Shown here piece after piece: positions 1 through 5,335 of a stretch of 6,264 nt of DNA. The DNA comes from Wenzhouxiangella sp. Its GTDB lineage: Bacteria; Pseudomonadota; Gammaproteobacteria; Xanthomonadales; Wenzhouxiangellaceae. The notes under the pieces are model-generated. The model saw nothing but the letters and a program-made list of their open reading frames with translations, was not told the origin of the DNA and did no database searches. The stretch covers positions 1 through 6,264 of the forward strand of contig SLJA01000021.1 of the NCBI GenBank assembly GCA_007135355.1. The letters are read 5' to 3'. How positions within the stretch are numbered: the first letter of the stretch is position 1; each line of letters opens with the position of its first letter. Position numbers and translations under genes: made by a program.

Positions 1-274
1 CCAGCACCTCGGTGGCGATGGCCTCGATCTCGGGCACGATCAGGTCGGGCCGGTCCAGGTCGATGATGCCGCGCAGGGCCTGCTCGTCGAGCATGTTGAC
101 CACGTGGCGATGATGGGCGACTTGCATCGCCGGTGCATCGACGTAGCGGTCGACGGCAATCACCTCGCAGCCCAGGCGCTGCAGTTCGATCGCCACTTCC
201 TTGCCCAGCTCGCCCGAGCCCAGCAGCATGATCTTGGTAGCTGTCGGCGACAGTGGAGTTCCGATCGTCGTCAT
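1..274 (-). CDS. purT: PurT, formate-dependent phosphoribosylglycinamide formyltransferase (5' part only)
   Basis: PurT makes formylglycinamide ribonucleotide (FGAR) from GAR, formate and ATP in cytosolic de novo purine synthesis, the folate-independent alternative to PurN. Only the first 91 residues are present; the gene leaves the window at base 1, and the family is usually about 390 residues. The visible part is the N-terminal pre-ATP-grasp domain. Residues 18-30 carry the LGSGELGKEVAIE motif and residues 80-87 read VPEIEAIA. By direct numbering against remembered E. coli PurT, E22-L23 and E82 are the GAR-binding residues and all are kept. The ATP-grasp domain is outside the window. The ATG at 274-272 is supported by a GAGAGG Shine-Dalgarno at about 285-280, five bases upstream, and by family alignment from residue 1. 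It follows the DUF4442 gene by 28 bases with no terminator visible, so it is probably co-transcribed with it. Confidence 0.95.
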   Translation of the reverse strand, partial: MTTIGTPLSPTATKIMLLGSGELGKEVAIELQRLGCEVIAVDRYVDAPAMQVAHHRHVVNMLDEQALRGIIDLDRPDLIVPEIEAIATEVL

Positions 275-279
275 TGGCG

Positions 280-285
280 CCTCTC
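280..285 (-). promoter_or_regulatory. Ribosome binding site of purT
   Basis: On the minus strand the bases just before the purT ATG read GAGAGG followed by five bases and ATG. This is the only clear Shine-Dalgarno among the three minus-strand genes and it fixes the purT start at 274. Confidence 0.6.
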
Positions 286-302
286 GTTCATGGTTTTCGG
301 GC

Positions 303-764
303 TCATCTTCTTTTGCTGACATAAAGAAAAATCGTGCCTTCGACCACCGCGGTCCCGTCGGCGCGCAGGGCGCGCACGCTGACCGGCACATCGCCTTCGC
401 GCCAGTCTTCCGGGTTCGTCGTCGCTTCGATGCGCAAGTCGGTGTCGGCCTTGGCCGGATAGCGGACCTCCATGCCCTTCGGGATCCAGCGCAGCTCTGC
501 CGGCACGGTGGCCTCGGCCAGTGCGCCCATGGCCATCTCCAGGCCGTTGCAGATGGCGATGACGTGGACGGTGCCGATGTGGTTTTGCACCTTGCGCCGC
601 TTGCGCAGGCTCAAGCTGCAGAAGTTGGGCCGAAGCTCGATGAAGTTGGCGCCGATGGTGCTGAAGTAGGGCGCCATGCGGCTGAAAACGCGCGAGAACA
701 GCCATTTTCCGGCCGGCAGCCGCTCGAAGCGCTGGTAGAGATTGAGAACGCGGGAATGGCTCAT
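303..764 (-). CDS. DUF4442 hotdog-fold protein, thioesterase-like
   Basis: This cytoplasmic protein of 153 residues has no signal peptide or membrane helix. It resembles the DUF4442 group of the hotdog superfamily, whose relatives include PaaI/YiiD-type acyl-CoA thioesterases. The conserved core is visible: NHIGTVH at residues 61-67, N73 and E76 in the following helix, and RWIPKGM at 92-98. In hotdog thioesterases the Asn/His-Gly-Thr turn and an acidic residue on the central helix form the active site, so E76 is a candidate catalytic residue. A specific substrate cannot be read from sequence. The ATG at 764-762 overlaps the TGA of the upstream peptidase gene (ATGA). No Shine-Dalgarno precedes it, which suggests translational coupling. 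It ends in TGA at 305-303, 28 bases before purT. It could instead be a non-catalytic acyl-binding protein. Family assignment is fairly sure; enzymatic role is inference. Confidence 0.88.
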   Translation of the reverse strand: MSHSRVLNLYQRFERLPAGKWLFSRVFSRMAPYFSTIGANFIELRPNFCSLSLRKRRKVQNHIGTVHVIAICNGLEMAMGALAEATVPAELRWIPKGMEVRYPAKADTDLRIEATTNPEDWREGDVPVSVRALRADGTAVVEGTIFLYVSKRR

Positions 765-3010
765 GGAAGTTTCTGGCGCTGGGGTTGGAGGTGCTGGTGG
801 ATGAAGCGGGCGATCATCTCATGCACATGCACGCGCTGGGAAGGCCCGGCAATACCATGCTTCTCGCCCGGATAAGCCATCAGGTCGAACGGGATGCGCT
901 CTTCCTGCAGCTTTTGCATCAGCAGGGTTGAGTGGGTGAACAGCACGTTGTCGTCGGCCATGGGATGGATCAGCAGCAGCGGGTCGGCGATGCGATCGGC
1001 CCAGGTCAGCACGTTGCCTTGCCTATAGGCCTCGGGCTGGTCCTGGGGCTTGCCCAGGTAGCGTTCGGTGTAGTGGGTGTCATACAGCGCCCAGTCGGTC
1101 ACCGGCGCCACGGCGACGCCGGCGGCGAAGTTGCCCGGATGCTGGGCCAGCGCCATCAGGGCGACGTAGCCGCCGTAGCTCCAGCCAAAAATCCCGATGC
1201 GTTTGGGGTCGACGAAATCCTGGGTTCTCAGCCAGTCCAGGCCGATCATTTGGTCGACCACCTCCACCCTGCCCATGTTGAGATAAATCTCGTTCTGGAA
1301 GGCCTTGCCCTGGCGAACGACGCCGCGGTTGTCGAGCGAGAACACCACGTAACCACGGCGCGCAAAATATTGTTCGAACAAAGTACGTCGAGTCCAGCGG
1401 TCGGTGACGATCCGGTGGGTTGGCCCGCCGTAAACGTGGACGAATACGGGGTAGCGCCGAGCGGGATCGAAATCGGCCGGGCTGGTCAGTCGGTAGCGCA
1501 ACTCGAAGCCGTGCGGGGCGATCAGGCTGCCAAACTCGGTCGGCAGATGAGTGGCGCGGAACGGGGCATAGGGGTGATCGCCGGCAACCCGGTTTTCGAC
1601 CAGCCAGGCCAGACGTTCGCCGTCGGCCGAATGCAGCGACAGCTGCGGCGGCTGGCGAGTGCTGGAGAAGGTGTCGACATACACGCGCGCGCGCCGATCC
1701 ATGCCGATCTCGTGCCAGCCGGCACGGCGGGAAATCTGGCTGACGTTTTCCGGTGAGCTCGTGACCAGAGACTGTCGGTAGAGATGCTTTTCTTCCGGTC
1801 CGGCCTCGGCAGCCGTGAAGTAGACCAGACCTGCCTCCTCGTCGACGCCCTTGACGGCATCGACCGCCCAGTCACCCGCGGTCAGCCGGCGAATGCGCTC
1901 GCCGGTCATGCTGTACAGGTAGAGGTGGCGGAAGCCATCGGCTTCTGAAGACCAGAGGAACGCCTGGATGCGGGTCAGAAAGCGCAGGTCGTCATGCAAG
2001 TTGATCCAGGTATCCGAAGTTTCGGTCAGCAGTATGCGCGGTGGGCTGCCGTTCAAGGGAGCGATGAGCAGATCCAGGGTTTTCTGGTCGCGGCTTTGGC
2101 GCTGAAAACTCAGCGAATCGCCATCCGGTAGCCAGTCCACCCGCGCGATGTAGATATCTTCAGTCGCTCCCAGATCGATCCATCGGGTCGCGTCCGCGTC
2201 AAGATCGATCACGCCGAGGCGATAGCTGACGTTGGGTGTGCCGGTAAACGGGTAGCGCTGCTCGATCATGGTGATGCGGTCGGCCTGGATCTCGAAACGC
2301 AGGGTCGGTTCGATGGCGCTTTCGTCGGTGCGCAGGAACGCAATGCGTCGGCTGTCCGGTGACCACCAGAAGCCGGTCGATCGGCCCATTTCTTCCTGGG
2401 CGATGAACTCGGCCAGGCCATTGGCGATGACCTCATCGCCGTCCTCGGTCAGCTGGCGCGTGGCGCCGGTCTCGATCTCGGCCAGCCACAGGTTGCGCTC
2501 GCGCACGAAGGCCACGTAGCGACCGTCGGGCGAGACCTGCGGGTCGATGTCGAAAGCTTCAGCGTCGGTGACCTGGCGAACCTCGGGCGCTTCCGCGGAG
2601 AGGTCGAGCAGGTAGATGTTGCCGCCCAGCGGAAAAATCAGGAATCGGCCGTCGCCCGACCAGCGATATTCCACGATGCCGCGCAGGCCCGCGATGCGGG
2701 CACGTTCGCGCCGTGCTCGCTCGTCGGCTGCCAGCTCGCCTTCGTCGGCAACTACGGTGTCGGCTGCGACCAGAAGACGGGTTGAGTCATCGGCGATGTG
2801 GTATTCCCAAAGATCCAACAGATCACGATCTTCGTCACGCGCGCGAATGAAGGTGACTCGATCGCCAGCCGGCGACAGCTCGGCCTGGCGTAGAGACGGG
2901 CCCGACAGGTCGGGTGAGGAGAAGATACGCTCGATGGTTAATTCGGATGTAGCAGCCAGGGCGGCAGGAACCACCAGGCAAGCGGCGAAAATGAAAAAAC
3001 AGCGGGGCAT
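761..3010 (-). CDS. Secreted S9 family peptidase, dipeptidyl peptidase IV type
   Basis: This 749-residue exported serine peptidase probably removes N-terminal dipeptides (typically Xaa-Pro or Xaa-Ala) from peptides in the periplasm. A Sec signal peptide covers residues 1-19 (cleavage after ALA). An N-terminal beta-propeller follows (about 30-490), then an alpha/beta hydrolase domain (about 500-745). The nucleophile is S611 in GWSYGGY. The likely acid is D686 in the ADDN motif and the base is H718 in EKHG. Y527 in VYGG matches the oxyanion tyrosine of DPP IV. The paired E206-E207 in the AEFIAQEEMGR segment is the hallmark that binds the substrate amino terminus and favours DPP IV over other S9 members. 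Length is normal. I chose the ATG at 3010. The frame stays open to a TTG at 3208, but that would bury the signal peptide under 66 residues and overlap the divergent gene. No good Shine-Dalgarno is seen. The stop overlaps the next gene by four bases. Confidence 0.93.
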   Translation of the reverse strand: MPRCFFIFAACLVVPAALAATSELTIERIFSSPDLSGPSLRQAELSPAGDRVTFIRARDEDRDLLDLWEYHIADDSTRLLVAADTVVADEGELAADERARRERARIAGLRGIVEYRWSGDGRFLIFPLGGNIYLLDLSAEAPEVRQVTDAEAFDIDPQVSPDGRYVAFVRERNLWLAEIETGATRQLTEDGDEVIANGLAEFIAQEEMGRSTGFWWSPDSRRIAFLRTDESAIEPTLRFEIQADRITMIEQRYPFTGTPNVSYRLGVIDLDADATRWIDLGATEDIYIARVDWLPDGDSLSFQRQSRDQKTLDLLIAPLNGSPPRILLTETSDTWINLHDDLRFLTRIQAFLWSSEADGFRHLYLYSMTGERIRRLTAGDWAVDAVKGVDEEAGLVYFTAAEAGPEEKHLYRQSLVTSSPENVSQISRRAGWHEIGMDRRARVYVDTFSSTRQPPQLSLHSADGERLAWLVENRVAGDHPYAPFRATHLPTEFGSLIAPHGFELRYRLTSPADFDPARRYPVFVHVYGGPTHRIVTDRWTRRTLFEQYFARRGYVVFSLDNRGVVRQGKAFQNEIYLNMGRVEVVDQMIGLDWLRTQDFVDPKRIGIFGWSYGGYVALMALAQHPGNFAAGVAVAPVTDWALYDTHYTERYLGKPQDQPEAYRQGNVLTWADRIADPLLLIHPMADDNVLFTHSTLLMQKLQEERIPFDLMAYPGEKHGIAGPSQRVHVHEMIARFIHQHLQPQRQKLP

Positions 3011-3049
3011 AACAGACAAAAAACTGAACGAAGCGTCGGGCGAGGTCCT

Positions 3050-3078
3050 ATTGTCCGCCGCACTCGCTGGTTTGGCAA
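3050..3078 (-). promoter_or_regulatory. Candidate sigma-70 promoter for the peptidase operon
   Basis: Read on the minus strand, TTGCCA (3078-3073) is followed by exactly 17 bases and then GACAAT (3055-3050). These match the -35 and -10 consensus in 5 of 6 and 4 of 6 positions. Transcription would start near 3043, giving a leader of about 33 bases before the ATG at 3010. This agrees with the short start and not with the TTG at 3208. It was found by eye only, so chance is not excluded. Confidence 0.4.
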
Positions 3079-3112
3079 ACGCATGTCCTGGAGACCGAAA
3101 AGTCGCCGTGAT

Positions 3113-3136
3113 TTCCTGATACGCTGAGTCAGGGAA
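3113..3136. repeat. Imperfect inverted repeat in the divergent intergenic region
   Basis: TTCCTGA (3113-3119) and TCAGGGAA (3129-3136) are complementary with one bulged G and a nine-base loop. It lies just upstream of the Shine-Dalgarno of the TPR gene. It could be a small 5'-leader hairpin or a regulator half-site pair; there is no U-tract, so it is not a terminator. The rest of the 144-base divergent region shows no recognisable operator, and I see no convincing promoter for the plus-strand gene. Confidence 0.3.
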
Positions 3137-3141
3137 TCTAC

Positions 3142-3147
3142 AAGGGG
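3142..3147 (+). promoter_or_regulatory. Ribosome binding site deciding the GTG start of the TPR gene
   Basis: AAGGGG lies seven bases before the GTG at 3155. It is the only good Shine-Dalgarno near the possible starts: the in-frame GTG at 3191 lacks one, and the in-frame ATG near 3245 would remove the positively charged n-region of the signal peptide. Confidence 0.6.
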
Positions 3148-3154
3148 CAAGGCA

Positions 3155-4396
3155 GTGGACTGGATCCAGGGGCGATATCGACCCCAAGCCGTGAGTGAGG
3201 CGATTCAACGCGCCTGGCGAAGGGCGCTAGCTGTGTTGAGTTTTATGATTCTGCCGTCATTTATGGTGGCGGCGTTCGGGCCGCCGGCGGTCCTGGCCCA
3301 GGAACCGGCACCAAATGAAAAGCGGGAATTGGCCGAAGAGTATCTGAGCCATGCGCGCAGCTTTCGCGATACCGGCCTGTGGCCGCAAGTGTTGTTGGCC
3401 ACGGAACGGGCAGCGGAACTGCTCGACGGTCAGACGCCGGTCAGTTTGCGGACCGAAGTCGCCATTGCCCGTGCCGGAGCGCTGCAGGCCTTGGAGCGCA
3501 GCAGCGAGTCTCTGGAAATCGCCTTGCCCGCCCTGCAGGCCGCCCGCGACGCCGAGCTGACCGGACTTGAGCTGCGCGCCTTGATCAACATCTCCTCGGC
3601 CTATTCCCGGGCCGGGCAACAAGAAGCGGCGCTCGATGCGGTCGAACAAGGCTATGCGCTGGCCGAGCGGCTCGGAGACGTGGAGCACCGCCAGCGCTTC
3701 TTGCTCAACCGGGCCAGAATCTACCTGGCACTGCAAGACTGGGAAGCCATGCAAAGGGCGGTGGATCAGGCCGCGGCGATCGAGCGAGATGAGGCCGTCG
3801 GCGATCTGGATACCACCCTGTTGCTGGCCAGGCTCTCCGTGGCGCGCATGCAGGGAGATCTCGAAGCGGGCAGGCAGTTGGCGCAGTCGGCCGTTGATCG
3901 GTCGGCTCCGGATTCCTATTACGGCGCTTTTGCGCGTGAAGCGCTGGCTGACATGCTGTGTGCTCTTGGGCATGCAGAGGATGCGCTGTTGTTCTACCGC
4001 CAGGCGCTGGCCACCTTTGAGATGGTCGAGGCGCCCTGGGATCAGTCGCGGGCGGCCAAGGCCTATGGGGCTTGCCTGGAGCAAACCGGGGATTTGCCGC
4101 AAGCCTTGCAGGCCTTGACCATCTCGCGCGAACAACTGACACGCGTTCATGAACGTCGCCAGGCTGATGCGGTGGCCGCAATGGAAGCCATGACCCGCTC
4201 CGATGGCCTGCGTGCCGAACTGGCCCGGGTCCGTCAGGAAAACGAGGCGCTGTCACGTTTGCGACTGTGGCAGGGTATTGCGCTGAGCGTTTCACTGGCT
4301 TTGCTTCTGGCTCTGATGCTTTGGGGTGTCCAGCAATTTCGCCGGCAAAAAAATGACGTATCAGGCCAGACACGATGTGTTAACCGGTCTGACTAA
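3155..4396 (+). CDS. Periplasmic TPR sensor half of a membrane-bound diguanylate cyclase (frame interrupted)
   Basis: As it reads here this is a 413-residue product. A long charged n-region (1-23) leads into a signal peptide hydrophobic stretch ending VLA-QE near residue 48-49. Residues about 55-330 form tandem TPR-like helical pairs, clear around 138-173, 177-210, 217-250, 255-290 and 296-330. A charged coiled-coil segment (about 330-370) precedes one transmembrane helix (about 374-392) and a basic QFRRQK stop-transfer. The predicted topology puts the TPRs in the periplasm, where such domains bind peptides, proteins or cell-wall material, and the C-terminus in the cytoplasm. In complete relatives a GGDEF domain follows the membrane helix directly. 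Here the frame slips at a seven-A run (4347-4353), residues 400-413 are an unrelated tail, and translation stops at TAA 4394-4396. It diverges from the peptidase gene. The ligand is unknown. The GTG start rests on the AAGGGG Shine-Dalgarno. Confidence 0.85.
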   Translation: MDWIQGRYRPQAVSEAIQRAWRRALAVLSFMILPSFMVAAFGPPAVLAQEPAPNEKRELAEEYLSHARSFRDTGLWPQVLLATERAAELLDGQTPVSLRTEVAIARAGALQALERSSESLEIALPALQAARDAELTGLELRALINISSAYSRAGQQEAALDAVEQGYALAERLGDVEHRQRFLLNRARIYLALQDWEAMQRAVDQAAAIERDEAVGDLDTTLLLARLSVARMQGDLEAGRQLAQSAVDRSAPDSYYGAFAREALADMLCALGHAEDALLFYRQALATFEMVEAPWDQSRAAKAYGACLEQTGDLPQALQALTISREQLTRVHERRQADAVAAMEAMTRSDGLRAELARVRQENEALSRLRLWQGIALSVSLALLLALMLWGVQQFRRQKNDVSGQTRCVNRSD

Positions 4397-4859
4397 TCGC
4401 CGCGGCTTTGAGGATGAAGCCAACAGGATGTTGACCCGTCAGCGCAAAGCCGGGAAGGCTCCGGCGCTGATTTCCATCGATCTCGATCATTTCAAGCGCG
4501 TCAACGATCGCTTCGGCCATCCGGCGGGGGACGAGGTGCTGGTGATTTTCTCGGCGCTTCTCCGCGCATCGGTCCGTCCTGGTGACCTTGTGGGTCGCAT
4601 TGGCGGTGAGGAATTCTCCATTCTCCTCCCGTCTGCTTCGGAAAGCAGCGCTACGGCAGTTGGCGAGCGCATTCGCAAGCGAGTGGCGTCAACTGACTTC
4701 AGCGCCATTGATCTCGACCTGCAAATGACCTGCAGTATCGGTGTTGCAGTGGGCGATGAGCAGGACACCGACAGCATGTCCGATTTGATGGCGCTTGCCG
4801 ACCGCAGGCTCTACAAAGCCAAGCAGGCCGGCCGAAACTGCGTCATCGATTCGGACTGA
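4326..4859 (+). CDS. GGDEF diguanylate cyclase domain (C-terminal half of the TPR gene, shifted frame)
   Basis: The domain makes cyclic di-GMP from two GTP. Numbering from the first possible start (GTG 4326), the domain opens with D17-x-LTGL and NRR (24-26). Metal-binding D52 and D54 sit in DLDHFK, the active-site GGEEF is at 93-97, and the allosteric product-inhibition I-site is RPGD (R84-D87), five residues before GGEEF. All key residues are intact, so the domain should be catalytically competent and feedback-inhibited. It ends at TGA 4857-4859. Neither the GTG at 4326 nor the ATG at 4353 has a Shine-Dalgarno, and the frame overlaps the TPR half by about 70 bases. I therefore read it as the displaced C-terminus of that gene: removing one A from the 4347-4353 run joins residue K399 to the ATG-coded Met and gives a 567-residue protein. 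Independent expression as a soluble GGDEF protein is possible but less likely. Confidence 0.85.
   Translation: MSSNFAGKKMTYQARHDVLTGLTNRRGFEDEANRMLTRQRKAGKAPALISIDLDHFKRVNDRFGHPAGDEVLVIFSALLRASVRPGDLVGRIGGEEFSILLPSASESSATAVGERIRKRVASTDFSAIDLDLQMTCSIGVAVGDEQDTDSMSDLMALADRRLYKAKQAGRNCVIDSD
4347..4353 (+). other. A7 homopolymer at the frame break between membrane helix and GGDEF domain
   Basis: Seven A lie between GCCGGC and TGACG. The upstream frame reads CAA AAA AAT GAC, and the GGDEF frame reads AAA AAA ATG ACG, so joining needs one base fewer (or a +1 shift). A -1 slip meets TGA at 4354-4356 immediately and would not make a GGDEF protein. Whether the extra A is a sequencing error, a mutation or a slippage site cannot be told from this sequence. 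Confidence 0.8.
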
Positions 4860-4866
4860 CTGATGA

Positions 4867-5007
4867 GTTGAGAGCAACGGTCAGCGGGCGCTGGCGGCCG
4901 CGGGAAATGCTGCTGCCTTGCAAAACAAGGAACTTGTCCTGCTCATCGACGCCTCGGCCGACCGCATGGCCTGCATGGCGCGGCATACGGGGCTGGAGTT
5001 GCACTAG
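4867..5007 (+). pseudogene. Short coding-like stretch without a start, possible gene remnant
   Basis: A frame open from 4867 (after two TGA codons at 4861-4866) to TAG at 5005-5007 gives about 46 residues. From roughly 4888 it looks like real protein: an Ala-rich helix, then NKELVLLIDASADRMACM-like alternation of hydrophobic and charged residues, with mostly G or C in the third codon position as in the neighbouring genes. There is no ATG or GTG near the front and no Shine-Dalgarno. This fits the 3' end of a gene whose 5' part is lost. I do not recognise the family. It may also be non-coding and look coding by chance. Confidence 0.3.
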
Positions 5008-5010
5008 CGT

Positions 5011-5031
5011 CAAGCGGGAGTCCTGCGCTTG
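5011..5031. repeat. Small perfect inverted repeat
   Basis: CAAGCG (5011-5016) and CGCTTG (5026-5031) form a six-base-pair stem with a nine-base loop just after the TAG at 5005. It is followed by GC-rich sequence and not a T-run, so it is at best a weak, factor-dependent terminator for the plus-strand unit. A second weaker pair, TTGAT (5040-5044) with ATCAA (5054-5058), follows directly. Confidence 0.3.
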
Positions 5032-5321
5032 CCGGGCTCTTGATTGAGCTAGCATCAAAATTCCTATGGTGTTGGATGCTTGACATTTGATGTGTGGGCT
5101 TTCGGGGCTGAGATGCCTTTCATCGTTATCGTGACGCCGGCCCCGGCACTGATGACAAGGCTCGGGCCATCAATCTTGAGGTTCTCTTGAGACCGCCGGC
5201 GAGCTGCCTGGCGTAGGCTCGTAGCTGGCCGGGTTTCAGGTTTCGGGAATACTGGGGACCGATACGGCCACAGCAGGCAAGACCGGTACCAAACCCCGAT
5301 AACGGATCAACGGCGCTACCC

Positions 5322-5328
5322 GAGGGAG
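5322..5328 (+). promoter_or_regulatory. Ribosome binding site of the DUF11-like gene
   Basis: GAGGGAG ends seven bases before the ATG at 5336-5338, a strong match and good spacing. It supports this start over the in-frame ATG at 5390, which lies inside the signal peptide. Confidence 0.6.
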
Positions 5329-5335
5329 CAAGAGC

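Larger units (their letters stand above)
5008..5335 (+). other. Gene-free leader upstream of the DUF11-like gene
   Basis: I find no convincing open frame in these 328 bases. The first part (about 5040-5095) is visibly richer in A and T and contains a perfect TTGACA at 5080-5085, but no matching -10 box lies 16-18 bases downstream. The second half is GC-rich with several short complementary pairs, for example GGGTTT (5231-5236) with AAACCC (5291-5296) and CGAGC with GCTCG near 5195-5220. No known riboswitch core, including the c-di-GMP GEMM types, is recognisable by eye. Confidence 0.4.

Noticed and set aside
201..875. Long plus-strand open frame across purT, the hotdog gene and the end of the peptidase gene
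   Set aside because: It is antisense to three well-supported genes; the long openness is expected from high G+C third positions, and the protein has no family features.
932..1756. 274-codon plus-strand frame opposite the peptidase gene
   Set aside because: Antisense shadow of conserved hydrolase-domain codons, with low-complexity composition and no ribosome site.
3011..3208. N-terminal extension of the peptidase frame up to a TTG at 3208
   Set aside because: It would bury a clear signal peptide under 66 residues, overlap the start of the divergent TPR gene, and lie upstream of the proposed promoter.
3257..4150. 297-codon minus-strand frame opposite the TPR gene
   Set aside because: Antisense to recognisable TPR helices; Gln/Gly/Arg-rich composition typical of shadow frames.
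4348..4354. Programmed -1 ribosomal frameshift at the A-AAA-AAT heptamer
   Set aside because: A -1 shift leads straight into TGA at 4354-4356; the GGDEF domain is in the +1 frame.
5080..5108. TTGACA at 5080-5085 as a -35 box
   Set aside because: The bases 16-18 downstream are GC-rich and show no -10-like hexamer.
5140..5330. c-di-GMP (GEMM) or cobalamin riboswitch in the leader
   Set aside because: A few short matches such as GTAGC...CCGGGTT and GCCAC were seen, but the conserved core segments are missing or out of order.
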